A stretch of DNA of 64,000 nt from Acetatifactor sp. (GCA_024695935.1 JAILHH010000035.1:58620-122619), one strand, 5' to 3'. Shown: positions 37,005 to 47,432, counted from the first letter of the stretch. The notes: a model not told the origin generated them from the letters alone. Program-made: numbers and translations.

Positions 37005-39101
37005 TTAGTCTTCCAAAGCATTGTTTTCTGCAACCTTTGCAGCTCTTGCGGCAACTTCCTTTTCCTGAACATCGCTTGGCGCGGGTTCATATCTTAAAAA
37101 ATCATAGGAATAATCACCATATCCTCCGGTCATACTTCTCAGATCCGTGCAATATCCAAAGAGTCCGCTCATGGGGATCTCAGCCTCGATCATAGTCTTT
37201 CCGGCAGAAACAGGATTCATACCGTTTACTCTTCCGCGTCTCTTGTTAAGGTCGCCCATGATATCACCGGTGTAAGAATCGGGAACCGTAACATTTAATT
37301 TCATGATGGGCTCAAGCAGTATGGGAGACGCTTCCATGACACCTTTTTTGAATGCCTGGATTGCTGCGGTCTTAAATGCCATCTCGGAGGAATCAACGGG
37401 ATGATATGATCCGTCATACAAAACAGCCTTTATTCCCACAACCGGATAAGCTGCAAGAGGACCTCTTAATACCGCATCCGCAATACCTTTTTCAACTGCG
37501 GGGAAATAGTTCTTGGGAACGGCACCGCCCACAACCTCCTGTTCAAATACGTAAGGTGTATCAAGGTCTCCTGAGGGTGAGAATTTCATCTTAACATGTC
37601 CGTACTGGCCGTGTCCGCCGGACTGCTTTTTATATTTATATTCCACATCGGAAGTCTTTTTAATAGTCTCTCTGAATGCGATCTTTGGCTTCTCTAAAGT
37701 GATCTCAACCTTATATTCATTAAGGAGTCTGCTGACTATGACATCCAGATGCTGCTCGCCCATTCCGTAGAGGAGCATCTGATGATTCTCCGCATCATTG
37801 ACAGATTTCATGGTGATATCTTCATGAGAAATCTTTGAGAGAGCCTGTGCAAGCTTGTCCACATCTCCCTTATCCTTTGGCTTGTATCTCATATAAGTAT
37901 AGGGCTTTGATATCTCCCACTTGCCGTATTTTATGGGCGTTGCAGAGGTTGATAATGTATCCCCGGTCCTTGCCTTTGAGATCTTTGCCAGCGCACCGAT
38001 ATCTCCTGCGTGAAGTTCGGGAACTTCAATGGGTTTATTCCCCTGAAGCACGTAAATCTTTCCGATCTTTTCCTCCACATCTTTATCATAATTAAGCATC
38101 AGGTCATCAGTCTTTAATACACCACTGTTAACCTTTATAAGAGAATATTTTCCGATAAAAGGATCTACCAGAGTCTTCCAGATATATGCTGATTTTGCCT
38201 TTGAAAAATCGTAGTCCGCATCATAAATATCATTTGTCTTCATGGCGATTCCCTTAACCTGCCTGTTTTCCGGAGAAGGGAAATACTTAATGATATCATC
38301 GATCAGAGCAAATGTACCCTGACAAAGGATATTTGACCCCATAGTCATAGGGAATATCTCACAGTCGCAGACATTTGCACGAAGCGCCGCTCTGATCTCA
38401 TCTTCAGAGAAGGTCTCCCCTGCAAAATATCTCTCCATCATATCTTCGCTTGTCTCTGCAACAGATTCCATGAGAGTATCTCTGTACTGCTCAAGATATG
38501 ATTTTGAATAATCCGGTATATCGCAGTTTACAACATCTTTTCCCTGCCATCTGTTACCGGTTTCCGATACAACATTTACATATCCTACAAATTTTTCATT
38601 TTCTCTGATAGGGAAATGGAAAGGCGCCATCTTCTTTCCGAACAGGTCAGTCATATCTTCCACCACCTGCCTGAAGGAAGCATTGTCCACATCCATATTG
38701 GTCACGTAAATGATCCTGGGGAGATGGTATTTCTCACAAAGCTCCCAGGCTTTTTTGGTGCCCACTTCAATACCTGCTTTACCGTTTACTACAATTACCG
38801 CGGCTCCGGCAGCCGAAACCGCTTCCTCAACTTCTCCCACAAAATCAAAATATCCCGGAGTATCCAAAATATTAATCTTGTAACCTTCCCATTCGATAGG
38901 GATCACTGATGTGTTGATAGAAAACTTTCGCTTCTGCTCTTCTTTGTCGTAGTCGCTTACTGTACTTCCCTCTTCAACCTTCCCCATTCTGGAAGTGATA
39001 CCGGATAGGTAAGCCATGCTTTCGGCAAGCATTGTCTTGCCGGCTCCCCCATGTCCCAAAAGCACTACATTACGAATCTTGTCAGTTGTGTAAACATTCA
39101 T
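37005..39101 (-). CDS. Elongation factor G-like GTPase (EF-G paralog)
   Basis: Translational GTPase of 698 residues with all EF-G domains. G1 is GHGGAGKTMLAE near 16, G3 is DTPGYFDF near 85, and the G4 position reads YVTNMDVD where EF-G has NKxD, so the guanine-specificity motif is altered. Domain II (about 290-380), III, IV (SGGHGQYGHVKMKFSP near 500) and V (GDIMGDLNKRRGRVNGM near 625) follow. The N-terminus differs from housekeeping FusA (no AHIDAGKTT), matching the FusA2-type paralogs of unknown role in clostridia. ATG 39101 has GGAGG eight bases ahead; the frame to 39164 lacks one. Confidence 0.9.
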   Translation of the reverse strand: MNVYTTDKIRNVVLLGHGGAGKTMLAESMAYLSGITSRMGKVEEGSTVSDYDKEEQKRKFSINTSVIPIEWEGYKINILDTPGYFDFVGEVEEAVSAAGAAVIVVNGKAGIEVGTKKAWELCEKYHLPRIIYVTNMDVDNASFRQVVEDMTDLFGKKMAPFHFPIRENEKFVGYVNVVSETGNRWQGKDVVNCDIPDYSKSYLEQYRDTLMESVAETSEDMMERYFAGETFSEDEIRAALRANVCDCEIFPMTMGSNILCQGTFALIDDIIKYFPSPENRQVKGIAMKTNDIYDADYDFSKAKSAYIWKTLVDPFIGKYSLIKVNSGVLKTDDLMLNYDKDVEEKIGKIYVLQGNKPIEVPELHAGDIGALAKISKARTGDTLSTSATPIKYGKWEISKPYTYMRYKPKDKGDVDKLAQALSKISHEDITMKSVNDAENHQMLLYGMGEQHLDVIVSRLLNEYKVEITLEKPKIAFRETIKKTSDVEYKYKKQSGGHGQYGHVKMKFSPSGDLDTPYVFEQEVVGGAVPKNYFPAVEKGIADAVLRGPLAAYPVVGIKAVLYDGSYHPVDSSEMAFKTAAIQAFKKGVMEASPILLEPIMKLNVTVPDSYTGDIMGDLNKRRGRVNGMNPVSAGKTMIEAEIPMSGLFGYCTDLRSMTGGYGDYSYDFLRYEPAPSDVQEKEVAARAAKVAENNALED

Positions 39102-39179
39102 AAGCCATCCTCCGGATACATTAATTTGTAGAAATTGTTTATTCATTTCCGAAAATTGTCTCACAATTCTCTTAAGGAC

Positions 39180-39208
39180 ATTTTACTAAAAAACATTTGT
39201 CATTACAA
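39180..39208 (-). promoter_or_regulatory. Candidate promoter for the EF-G-like gene
   Basis: On the minus strand TTGTAA (39203-39208) and TAAAAT (39180-39185) are 17 bases apart. An alternative -35, TTGACG, lies about 20 bases further upstream but has a poor -10. Confidence 0.5.
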
Positions 39209-39242
39209 GTAAAAGACGTCAATTTAGACAAATAATTTCATG

Positions 39243-39271
39243 TTGTTTTTCACGCTTTAACGTGATATAGT
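39243..39271 (+). promoter_or_regulatory. tyrA promoter with inverted repeat in the spacer
   Basis: TTGTTT (39243-39248) and TATAGT (39266-39271) are 17 bases apart on the plus strand. The spacer contains TCACG-CTTTAA-CGTGA (39250-39265), an inverted repeat ideally placed for a repressor that blocks RNA polymerase. Confidence 0.6.
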
Positions 39272-39303
39272 GCATATATAGAAATCATAAAGGAATGTTT
39301 GAT

Positions 39304-40389
39304 ATGAAAAAATACGGATTTATCGGACTGGGGCTCATCGGAGGTTCCATTGCCAGAGCTCTCAAAGAAAAAACAGATGATTCATACATTGTGGTTTATG
39401 ACATAAATACAGTTTCAACAGGACTTGCGCTGGAACTTAATGTGGCTGACGAGATCGCAAATGATATAGATGATAAATTCTCTGACTGCGACTATATATT
39501 CCTGTGTGCTCCTGTTTCAGACAATAATGAAAACCTTAAAAAAATAAAAAATGTCATATCCGAAAAAACCATTCTGACGGACGTGGGAAGTGTTAAATCT
39601 CCCATCCGAAAAGCCATCAAAGAAACAGGTCTGGATGGTCACTTTATCGGGGGACACCCCATGGCAGGCAGCGAGCGAACCGGATTTGTAAACTCCAATC
39701 CCGTCATCCTGGAAAACGCCTATTACATTTTGGATCCCTCGGAAACTGTTGAAAGGCAAAAGATCGAGGACTTCAAAGAGCTCATATCAAAGATCGGGGC
39801 TATCCCCTTAATACTTAACAACGAGGAACATGACCTGGCTACCGCAGCCGTAAGTCACCTTCCCCACATTATCGCAGCCACATTGGTAAATCTCATAAAG
39901 CAGTCCGATTCTGAAAATGAGACCATGAAGCTCATCGCCGCAGGAGGATTCAAGGATATCACCAGAATAGCATCCAGTTCTCCCCATATGTGGCAGCAGA
40001 TCTGCCTCACAAACACCGACAATATCATAAAGATGCTGGACTTATATATAGACCTTTTAAACAAGGCAAAAACCGATATGAAAAACTCTGATGCGGAAGC
40101 CCTTTACGACCTTTTCAGCGGCGCAGGTGTTTACAGAGAATCATTTATCAACACCCCCAGTGGCCCCATCAAATCATCCTTTGCAATAAAGGTTGATATT
40201 CCGGACAAAGCAGGAGCCGTTGCCCATATCACAAATCTACTGGCATACAACAATATAAATATCAAAAACATCGGCATCTGCCACAACAGAGAGTACGAAG
40301 GCGGCGTCTTAAGCATTGAGTTTTACGACGAGCCATCCAAAAATGAAGCGGTGGAAATACTGACCCTTAATAAATTTCAAGTCGGCTGA
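39304..40389 (+). CDS. tyrA: Prephenate dehydrogenase with ACT domain
   Basis: Tyrosine-pathway enzyme (prephenate to 4-hydroxyphenylpyruvate), 361 residues. The N-terminal NAD site is GFIGLGLIGGSIARALKEK, and the catalytic region has DVGSVKSPI near 98 and GGHPMAGSERTGF near 120. HLPHIIAATLVN and a helical dimer domain follow. The last 70 residues form an ACT domain (KVDIPDKAGAVAHITNLL) for feedback sensing. ATG 39304 is preferred because AAAGGA lies nine bases before it; the upstream ATG (39295) abuts that site. It stands alone between an EF-G-like gene and vanZ, with its own promoter and terminator. Confidence 0.95.
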   Translation: MKKYGFIGLGLIGGSIARALKEKTDDSYIVVYDINTVSTGLALELNVADEIANDIDDKFSDCDYIFLCAPVSDNNENLKKIKNVISEKTILTDVGSVKSPIRKAIKETGLDGHFIGGHPMAGSERTGFVNSNPVILENAYYILDPSETVERQKIEDFKELISKIGAIPLILNNEEHDLATAAVSHLPHIIAATLVNLIKQSDSENETMKLIAAGGFKDITRIASSSPHMWQQICLTNTDNIIKMLDLYIDLLNKAKTDMKNSDAEALYDLFSGAGVYRESFINTPSGPIKSSFAIKVDIPDKAGAVAHITNLLAYNNINIKNIGICHNREYEGGVLSIEFYDEPSKNEAVEILTLNKFQVG

Positions 40390-40410
40390 ATCTCAGCCGA
40401 CTTGTTTTGT
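40378..40410 (+). terminator. Intrinsic terminator overlapping the tyrA stop
   Basis: A 12-bp perfect stem (CAAGTCGGCTGA / TCAGCCGACTTG) with a 3-base loop is followed by TTTTGTTT. The tyrA stop codon TGA (40387-40389) is part of the stem. Confidence 0.9.
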
Positions 40411-40428
40411 TTAAACTTCGAATATTTT

Positions 40429-40905
40429 CTATTTATTATTTGTATTACTGCTTCTTTCCTTTGCTCTTTTTATAAGAAAGTCAAAGAGTTTGATGGTAAC
40501 AAATATTCCAAAGAATCCTCCCGCAGTATCCAGGAGAACATCAAAAAAGCTGGCATATCTTCCGGGCACAAAATACTGATGAAGCTCGTCAAAGAATGCA
40601 GTCACAAATACCCAGATCGTTATAAAGAAGTAGAGCCCCTTGGAAGTCCTGTACCACTGCTTTAACATTAAAGTAATGACCGAACCAAGAACTGCATATT
40701 CCGTAAAATGTGCAGCCTTCCTCAAAGGATGTTCAAAATACATGGCAAGATTATCCATAAATGCCTTGGTCCATTTAAACCTGAAGGCTCCGTCAATGAA
40801 CTCGATGATCTTTTCAGCCATGGCACGGCTTAGGCTTCCGGATGCATCCGCATCCTGCTCTGAAAAAGAAAAGATAGCAAAGTTAATAAATAAAAGGAGA
40901 ATCAC
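40429..40905 (-). CDS. VanZ-like family membrane protein
   Basis: Small integral membrane protein of the VanZ/phosphotransbutyrylase-associated family with four hydrophobic helices. It shows the family marks FSFSEQ after helix 1, HPLRKAAHFTEYAVLGS near the middle, and FFDELHQYFVPGR before the last helix. VanZ relatives give low-level teicoplanin resistance in some enterococci; the general role is unknown. The start is uncertain: ATG 40905 trims the first helix slightly and has no good ribosome site, a non-ATG start near 40968 at the pilZ stop is possible, and a GTG at 41031 would read through pilZ out of frame. It follows the PilZ gene. Confidence 0.75.
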   Translation of the reverse strand: MILLLFINFAIFSFSEQDADASGSLSRAMAEKIIEFIDGAFRFKWTKAFMDNLAMYFEHPLRKAAHFTEYAVLGSVITLMLKQWYRTSKGLYFFITIWVFVTAFFDELHQYFVPGRYASFFDVLLDTAGGFFGIFVTIKLFDFLIKRAKERSSNTNNK

Positions 40906-40963
40906 CATAACAACCGTTATGGCAATTCTCTTTATTTTATCATTTTTTTGATATAAATTATGA

Positions 40964-41290
40964 TCAATTAAATTTCTGGTAAATATCAATTCTGGAAGCC
41001 TCCAAATCCGGCATACCCACGAAGCTGGCACCGTAATGATATTCCTTGTCGGAGATCATCTCGATGCGGACGATCTGAAGAAATGCATGAATAACCTCTT
41101 TTGTCCAGATAGTGAGAAATGATTCGTAAACGGCACCAATCTCTAAAGTCTTTGCACATGAAAAACCGATCCCGTTTTTGGAAAGATCCTGCACGTCGAT
41201 GGAAACCTCTGTATTTTCGTTTTCATCAAGTCTCTTAATGATAATCTTTGATGTTAAAGCTGAACGCTTAGATCTTCTTCTCTCTTCCAT
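40964..41290 (-). CDS. PilZ domain protein (cyclic di-GMP receptor)
   Basis: A 108-residue single-domain protein. It has the RxxxR cyclic di-GMP motif at its start (RRRSKRSAL, residues 4-12) and the DLSKNGIGF (D/N-x-S-x-x-G) motif near 43-51, with beta-strands ending in YGASFVG. Both binding motifs are intact, so cyclic di-GMP binding is expected. GGAGAAGG precedes the ATG. It reads into the vanZ-like gene; an output partner is not evident. Confidence 0.88.
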   Translation of the reverse strand: MEERRRSKRSALTSKIIIKRLDENENTEVSIDVQDLSKNGIGFSCAKTLEIGAVYESFLTIWTKEVIHAFLQIVRIEMISDKEYHYGASFVGMPDLEASRIDIYQKFN

Positions 41291-41376
41291 ATTAACCTTC
41301 TCCTATAGATATAAATTTAAATCCTCATTTATTATATCATTGCAAAAAAATCCATACAACAAGAAAAAACTATCAA

Positions 41377-42411
41377 TTATGAAATAAACATGGCATCTCC
41401 GAAGGAGAAAAATCTGTATCTTTCCCTGATAGCCTCATTGTAGGCATTAAGCACATGGTCCTTTCCCGCAAGGGCAGAAACCAGCATTATCAGAGTGGAT
41501 TCAGGCAGATGGAAATTAGTGATCAGGCAGTCCAAAACCTTGAATTTATATCCGGGATAGATAAAAATCTCGGTATTGTCACTTCCTGCATGTACCATAC
41601 CGCTTTCATCCGAAGCGCTCTCAATTGTTCTGCAGCTGGTGGTACCAACGCAGATGACCCTGCCACCGTTTTTCTTTGTATCATTGATGGCTTCAGCGGC
41701 TTCAGGACTTACCTGATAAAACTCCGAGTGCATATGATGTTTTAATACATTCTCCTCCTTTACGGGTCTGAAAGTACCAAGACCCACATGAAGAGTCACG
41801 TAGACGATCTTTACACCCTTGTCCTCAATTTTTTTAAGGAGCTCTTTTGTAAAATGAAGTCCGGCGGTAGGTGCCGCAGCGGAACCTTCATACTTTGCAT
41901 ATACAGTCTGATACCTGGTCTTATCCTGAAGTTTGTGGGTAATATACGGAGGGAGAGGCATCTCACCCAGTTTATCCAGGACCTCTTCAAAGATACCGTC
42001 AAACTCAAATCTGACCAGACGGTTTCCCTCTTCCACAACATCTACGACCTCTGCCTTTAACAATCCGTCACCGAAAGAAAACCTTGCGCCCACCTTACAT
42101 TTCTTACCGGGGCGAACCAAAGTTTCCCAGACATTACCTTCTCGCCTTTTGAGGAGAAGCACCTCGATGGCGGCTCCGGTATCTTCCTTTACTCCAAGAA
42201 GTCTTGCCGGAATAACCTTTGTATTATTCAAAACCAGACAATCCCCCGGTTTTAAATAATCGATGATATCCTTAAAAATATGATGTGAAACTTCTCCGGT
42301 CTTTTTGTCAAGACACATCAGTCTCGATGAAGATCGGTCCTCCAGAGGATCCTGAGCGATCAGTTCCTCCGGAAGATCAAAATAAAAATCTTTCTTTAAT
42401 AATTCTTCCAT
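41377..42411 (-). CDS. queA: S-adenosylmethionine:tRNA ribosyltransferase-isomerase
   Basis: Enzyme of queuosine synthesis that transfers the ribosyl part of SAM to preQ1 in tRNA to give epoxyqueuosine; 344 residues. It begins [24 protein letters not shown], shows [17 protein letters not shown] near 55, [11 protein letters not shown] near 92, PLPPYI near 150, the [22 protein letters not shown] block near 165-188, and ends with [17 protein letters not shown] and [13 protein letters not shown]. The ATG comes three bases after the M18 peptidase stop; the GGAG lies inside that gene, so translation is probably coupled. Confidence 0.97.
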   Translation of the reverse strand: MEELLKKDFYFDLPEELIAQDPLEDRSSSRLMCLDKKTGEVSHHIFKDIIDYLKPGDCLVLNNTKVIPARLLGVKEDTGAAIEVLLLKRREGNVWETLVRPGKKCKVGARFSFGDGLLKAEVVDVVEEGNRLVRFEFDGIFEEVLDKLGEMPLPPYITHKLQDKTRYQTVYAKYEGSAAAPTAGLHFTKELLKKIEDKGVKIVYVTLHVGLGTFRPVKEENVLKHHMHSEFYQVSPEAAEAINDTKKNGGRVICVGTTSCRTIESASDESGMVHAGSDNTEIFIYPGYKFKVLDCLITNFHLPESTLIMLVSALAGKDHVLNAYNEAIRERYRFFSFGDAMFIS

Positions 42412-42413
42412 TA

Positions 42414-43835
42414 TTAAATCGTAGCTCCTTTTATAAATGCCACATAAGCCTTGTAGGCTTCATAAATATCAGCTTTGCTGGTAGCTTCCCATGGTGCATG
42501 CATGGACAGAACAGGTACACCGCTGTCGATAACATTCATTCCGTAAAGTGCAAGGATGTAAGCGATGGTTCCGCCGCCTCCAAGGTCTACTTTACCAAGC
42601 TCTGCAGTCTGGAAATTAACTTTATTATCATCAAAAATCTTTCTCAGATGTCCGAGATACTCTGCATTTGCATCGTTTGAACCGCTCTTTCCTCTTGAAC
42701 CTGTGAATTTGTTTATGACCATACCTTCTCCGAGATATGCCACATTTTTGCGGTCAAAAGAATCCCAATAAGTGGGATCGAATGCAGAACTTACATCACT
42801 CGAAAGCATTGCACTCTTTGAAAGAGTTCTTCTGAGGGCCAGATCTCCGCTTACGCCCATGAGGTTTAATACCTCTGCAACGGAGTTTTCAAAAAATCTT
42901 GACTGCATACCTGTTGCACCAACGGATCCGATCTCTTCTTTGTCAACAAGAATACAGCAGGCAGTTCTGTCTACATCCTGAGTATTGATCAATGCCTTAT
43001 AGGAAGGATATGCACATACTCTGTCATCCTGACCGTAACCAAGGATCATGCTTCGATCAAACCCTGCCTCTCTTGATTTACCTGCGGGAACAACTTCAAG
43101 TTCTGCAGATACAAAGTCATCCTCCTCAATGTCATATTCTTTTTTGAGAATATCCAGGATGCCCTTCTTTAAAATATTCTTTGCCTTACTCTTATCATCT
43201 TCTGTTGCCTTTTTGTCAAATATAAAGGGCTTTGAGCCTATGATAACATCCAGGGCTTCACCCTCGATAACCTTTGCAGCCTTCTTTTCCAGCTGATCCT
43301 GTGAAAGGTGGATAAGCAGATCAGAAATGAAAAATACGGGATCGTCCTCATCCTCGCCAACGTTAAGTTCAATTGTGGTTCCGTCTTTTTTAACCACTAC
43401 TCCGTGAAGAGCAAGAGGGATGGTAACCCACTGATATTTCTTTACTCCGCCGTAATAATGAGTATCAAGAAGAGTAAATGAATGGAATTCATCCTCATAA
43501 ACAGGGTTTTGTTTTGCATCGAGTCTCGGGCTGTCAATGTGAGCACCGAGAATGTTGATACCCTCTGTGATATCTCTCTTACCGATGTTAAAGATCACTA
43601 CGGTCTTGTTCATCCAAACCGCATATACCTTGTCACCGGCCTTTAACTGAGTACCGGCCTTAACAAGCTTGTCGAGTTCCCTGTAACCGTTAGCCTCCAG
43701 GTCGTCAACAATAGTGTTTACACATTCACGCTCTGTCTTACCATTGTCAAGAAACTCTCTGTATCCTGCACAAAGTTGTTCAAGAGCCTTCAAATCCTTG
43801 GAAGTATAAGCTTCCCAACTGTTTTTTCTGGACAT
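42414..43835 (-). CDS. M18 family aminopeptidase
   Basis: Zinc metallopeptidase of 473 residues that removes N-terminal (often acidic) residues. Metal ligands are visible in [14 protein letters not shown] (His, about 92), [18 protein letters not shown] (Glu pair, about 305) and [24 protein letters not shown] (His, near the end). ATG 43835 has a perfect GGAGGT; the frame open to 43931 runs through the upstream terminator and is not used. It is translationally joined to queA. Confidence 0.94.
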   Translation of the reverse strand: MSRKNSWEAYTSKDLKALEQLCAGYREFLDNGKTERECVNTIVDDLEANGYRELDKLVKAGTQLKAGDKVYAVWMNKTVVIFNIGKRDITEGINILGAHIDSPRLDAKQNPVYEDEFHSFTLLDTHYYGGVKKYQWVTIPLALHGVVVKKDGTTIELNVGEDEDDPVFFISDLLIHLSQDQLEKKAAKVIEGEALDVIIGSKPFIFDKKATEDDKSKAKNILKKGILDILKKEYDIEEDDFVSAELEVVPAGKSREAGFDRSMILGYGQDDRVCAYPSYKALINTQDVDRTACCILVDKEEIGSVGATGMQSRFFENSVAEVLNLMGVSGDLALRRTLSKSAMLSSDVSSAFDPTYWDSFDRKNVAYLGEGMVINKFTGSRGKSGSNDANAEYLGHLRKIFDDNKVNFQTAELGKVDLGGGGTIAYILALYGMNVIDSGVPVLSMHAPWEATSKADIYEAYKAYVAFIKGATI

Positions 43836-43880
43836 GATACTACCTCCATTTTTACAAATACAATCCATTAAAATCCAATA

Positions 43881-43927
43881 GTCGCACCGGGTGCGACAAA
43901 AAGAGGCCTCTGCGGTAAACAGAGGCC
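43881..43927 (-). terminator. Intrinsic terminator after pheT plus a second hairpin
   Basis: An 8-bp stem (GGCCTCTG / CAGAGGCC, 43905-43927, 7-base loop) is followed on the minus strand by TCTTTTTG. A second perfect hairpin GTCGCAC-CGG-GTGCGAC (43881-43897) comes directly after the T-tract. Confidence 0.88.
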
Positions 43928-43949
43928 ACAACTTTGTATTATATATTTT

Positions 43950-46373
43950 TTATGAACGGATTTCAATATCCAACTGATTCTTCAGATTTTTCAGGATCTT
44001 TTTGATAAAAGCATCCACTGCCTCAGTTGTAAATTCCTCATCCTTGGGAGTAAAGAGGATCGAGAAAGCCATACTCTTTTTATCTTCTGCGATCTGATTT
44101 CCTTCATACACATCAAAGAGCTCAATATTCTTTATATATGAATTGGAATTTCTGATCACATCCTCAACCTGTCCGCATGTTATATCCTTGTTCATTACAA
44201 GGGCCAGATCCCTCTTCTCCTCGGCAAACTTTGGTAATGGCTTAAATACAGGTGCCTTACCATAGTATTTGTAGAGTTTATCAAGTTCGATCTCACATAC
44301 GTAGGAAGCAAATCTCATGTCTTCCTCTTTCATGATCTCATAATTTACTCTTCCGAGGTATCCTACTACCTCACCGTCGCAAATGATATCAGCTGTCTGA
44401 TAAGGATGAAGGAAAGGCTTGTTAGAAGGAGCATACTCAAACTTAATATTGAGTACATCGCCCACAGTTTCAACCATTCCCTTTAATGAGAAGAAATCTT
44501 CATCCTTTCCGAATACACCGATACAAAGAGTCTCTCTCTCATCAGGATACTCTGTAAGAGGCAAAGCCTTGGGGATAAATCTGTTTCCGATCTCAAAGAT
44601 CCTGCCGGAGAGATTTCCTCTCTTCTGATTTCTGCCCATGGCATGTACCATCTGAGGAGCAAGCGTTGTTCTCATAAGTGACAGTTCCTCATTGATGGGA
44701 TTCATAATGCGGATAGCCTGTCTCTCGGGAGCATCGGATGCGTATCCAAACTCGTCAAGATCAGAAGGTGAAAAGAATGAATAATGGATTCCCTCATATC
44801 CCTTTGCGGCGCAGAGTGCACGTTTGATCTTAAGCGAAGTCTTTTGATGAATGTTGGTTCCACCGATAGTAACCTTTGCGGTAGGCAGGAATGTGGGAAT
44901 GACATGATCATATCCATACATTCTGATAACTTCCTCGGCGATATCGGGATAATCCTCCATATCCTCTCTGTAGGCAGGCACATAAATAGTGAGGTCATCA
45001 CCGTTTATCTCAGGCTTGAAATCAAGATTTGTAAGGATCCTCTTTATATCTTCGTCAGGAACCTTGATACCAAGTACCTTATTTACTCTGTCTATACTTG
45101 CCTTCATCACTCTGGGTTCAACAGAGTTACCTGTATTTATATCCGCATGTGTCTTTGAAACCTTACCGGCTCCCAGTTCCTCGATGAGGTGAAGAGTACG
45201 CTTCATGGCCATAACGGTTGAATATTCATCAACTCCCTTTGAGAAACGCTGGCTTGCATCGGAAGTCTGTCCGAGAGCTCTGGAGCTCTTACGGATATTG
45301 TCACGGGCAAATTTTGCGGACTCAAATATAACTTCCTTTGTATTATCTCTGATACCCGAATTAAGTCCACCCATGATTCCTGCAAGTGCAACAGGCTTAA
45401 CGCCGTCACAGATCACCAGATGGTTAGGATTTAATACAAATTCCTTTTCATCAAGAGTGATGATCTTTTCACCCTCATTTGCGCGTCTTACATTAATCTG
45501 ATTGCCTTCCAGATAATCACAGTCAAAAGCGTGAAGAGGCTGTCCGAGTTCTCTCATGATATAGTTTGTTATATCAACTATATTTGAGATGGCATTGTTG
45601 CCAACAAGGGCAAGTCTTCTTCTCATCCATGCAGGTGATTCCTTAATATTTACATCATATACATAATGAGCTGAATATCTGGGGCAGATATCCTGTGCAG
45701 ATACACTTACCTTAAAGCCTTCCTTTTCCACATCTGTCTCCGTGTAATCAAGAGCAGGTGTATTAAGAGGTCTTTCGAGCACTGCAGCCACCTCTCTTGC
45801 AAGTCCGAAAATACTCTGACAGTCGGGTCTGTTTGCTGTAATTGATACATCGAAAATCCACTCGTTTAATCCGGTAAGTTCCTTTACGTCACTTCCTACA
45901 ACAGCATCATCGGGAAGAACAAGCAGTCCATTGTAACCCGCGCCGGGATAAAGATCCTCATTAAGACCGATTTCAACTCCGGAGCAAAGCATACCGTTAC
46001 TCTCATATCCGCGAAGTTTTCCCTTCTTGATAGCCATTGTGCCCTCAATGGTCACATGGTCCTTTGCGGTTGCATAAACGATAGCACCGGGAAGAGCCAC
46101 AGGGAATTTTTTTCCTGCTTCCACGTTGTCTGCGCCACAGCAGATCTGGTAATCCTCTCCTGCGCCCACATCAACTGTGCATACATGCAGATGTGTATCG
46201 GGAATTGCTTCACAAGTCTTTACGAGGCCTACTACAATACCGCTTATATCTTTTCCGATCTGATATTTTTCCTCTACTTCAAAACCACATGAGAACAGTT
46301 TTTTCTCAAGTTCATCCGCATCAATATCATCAACCTTTACATAATCATTTAACCAACTTAAAGGTACTAACAT
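43950..46373 (-). CDS. pheT: Phenylalanyl-tRNA synthetase beta subunit
   Basis: Large subunit of the heterotetrameric PheRS, 807 residues. It starts MLVPLSWLNDYVKVDDID, has the tRNA-binding (EMAP-like) domain at about 40-150, the B3/B4 editing domain at about 210-390 (EGEKIITLDEKEFVL), the B5 domain near 400-475, a catalytic-like core (MNPINEELSLMRTTLAPQM near 560), and the C-terminal ferredoxin-fold anticodon-binding domain ending FIKKILKNLKNQLDIEI. GGAGG precedes the ATG. It follows pheS by 15 bases. Confidence 0.97.
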   Translation of the reverse strand: MLVPLSWLNDYVKVDDIDADELEKKLFSCGFEVEEKYQIGKDISGIVVGLVKTCEAIPDTHLHVCTVDVGAGEDYQICCGADNVEAGKKFPVALPGAIVYATAKDHVTIEGTMAIKKGKLRGYESNGMLCSGVEIGLNEDLYPGAGYNGLLVLPDDAVVGSDVKELTGLNEWIFDVSITANRPDCQSIFGLAREVAAVLERPLNTPALDYTETDVEKEGFKVSVSAQDICPRYSAHYVYDVNIKESPAWMRRRLALVGNNAISNIVDITNYIMRELGQPLHAFDCDYLEGNQINVRRANEGEKIITLDEKEFVLNPNHLVICDGVKPVALAGIMGGLNSGIRDNTKEVIFESAKFARDNIRKSSRALGQTSDASQRFSKGVDEYSTVMAMKRTLHLIEELGAGKVSKTHADINTGNSVEPRVMKASIDRVNKVLGIKVPDEDIKRILTNLDFKPEINGDDLTIYVPAYREDMEDYPDIAEEVIRMYGYDHVIPTFLPTAKVTIGGTNIHQKTSLKIKRALCAAKGYEGIHYSFFSPSDLDEFGYASDAPERQAIRIMNPINEELSLMRTTLAPQMVHAMGRNQKRGNLSGRIFEIGNRFIPKALPLTEYPDERETLCIGVFGKDEDFFSLKGMVETVGDVLNIKFEYAPSNKPFLHPYQTADIICDGEVVGYLGRVNYEIMKEEDMRFASYVCEIELDKLYKYYGKAPVFKPLPKFAEEKRDLALVMNKDITCGQVEDVIRNSNSYIKNIELFDVYEGNQIAEDKKSMAFSILFTPKDEEFTTEAVDAFIKKILKNLKNQLDIEIRS

Positions 46374-46388
46374 TAATCCAAACCTCCC

Positions 46389-47432
46389 TTAGTCATCGAT
46401 CTGATCAAGCACACGAAGATCAGATTCAAACAGCATCTTAATATTATTGATTCCATACTTAAGCATAGCGATTCTCTCAAGACCGATACCGAATGCGAAT
46501 CCGCTGTACTTGTTTGAATCGATTCCGCAATTGTCAAATACCTTTTTGTTGACAACACCGGCACCCAGAATCTCTATCCATCCTGTACCCTTACAGAGTT
46601 TACAACCTTTACCGCCACACTCAAAGCAGCTTACATCAACCTCAACAGAAGGCTCTGTAAAAGGGAAATATGAAGGACGAAGTCTGGTAACGGTATCCTC
46701 TCCGAAAAACTTCTGAACGAACATATCCAGATTTCCCTTCAGGTCGCAAAGTGATATTCCCTCATCAACCACCAGACCTTCCATCTGATGGAACATAGGT
46801 GAATGGGTTGCATCATCATCAGAACGGAAAACTTTTCCGGGTGAAATGATCTTGATGGGTGGTTTATTATTCTCCATTACATGTACCTGACCGGCTGAAG
46901 TCTGAGTACGAAGCAAAAACTCGGGAGTCAGATAAAAAGTATCCTGCATGTCTCTGGCCGGATGGTCATCGGGAGTATTAAGAGCAGTAAAATTATAAAA
47001 ATCCGTCTCTATTTCGGTTCCCTCATAAACCTCAAAGCCCATGGATGCAAAGAGATCTGTGAGCTGGTTTCTGACCGTAGTAATGGGGTGCAGGTTACCG
47101 TACTCCACCTTCTTTGCGGGCATTGAGATGTCTATCTTCTCGCTCTCATAGCGAAGTTTCATCTCCTTTGCCTTCATCTCGGCGTCAATTTTCTCAAAGT
47201 AATTCAGTGCCCATTCCTTTGCCGCATTGACTGTTTTACCAAACTCTGCCTTGCTCTCATTTGGAATGTTTTTCATTTCTTTCATCAAGGCACCGATCTG
47301 TCCCTGTTTTGAATCAAGAAATGTCTTTTTAAGTTCATAGACACTCTTTGAATCTGCAAGTGTTTTTGTTTTCTCGGAAATCTCTTCCTTGATTGCCGCG
47401 ATTCTCTCGCTTAATTCTTTTAAATCCTGCAT
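46389..47432 (-). CDS. pheS: Phenylalanyl-tRNA synthetase alpha subunit
   Basis: Catalytic class II subunit, 347 residues. The N-terminal coiled coil (1-90) is followed by [24 protein letters not shown] near 125, motif 2 ([14 protein letters not shown] and [20 protein letters not shown] near 180-220) and motif 3 ([18 protein letters not shown] near 315). A CxxC-x2-C insert ([16 protein letters not shown]) near 275 is a normal clostridial feature. AAAGGAG precedes the ATG. The 55 bases upstream contain no T-box and only a weak TATAGT-like -10 without a matching -35, which is unusual for pheS; see the T-box feature near 58.4 kb. Confidence 0.97.
   Translation of the reverse strand: MQDLKELSERIAAIKEEISEKTKTLADSKSVYELKKTFLDSKQGQIGALMKEMKNIPNESKAEFGKTVNAAKEWALNYFEKIDAEMKAKEMKLRYESEKIDISMPAKKVEYGNLHPITTVRNQLTDLFASMGFEVYEGTEIETDFYNFTALNTPDDHPARDMQDTFYLTPEFLLRTQTSAGQVHVMENNKPPIKIISPGKVFRSDDDATHSPMFHQMEGLVVDEGISLCDLKGNLDMFVQKFFGEDTVTRLRPSYFPFTEPSVEVDVSCFECGGKGCKLCKGTGWIEILGAGVVNKKVFDNCGIDSNKYSGFAFGIGLERIAMLKYGINNIKMLFESDLRVLDQIDD

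Noticed and set aside
40906..41031. GTG start extending the VanZ-like protein to 41031
   Set aside because: The extra residues are an out-of-frame reading of the PilZ gene.
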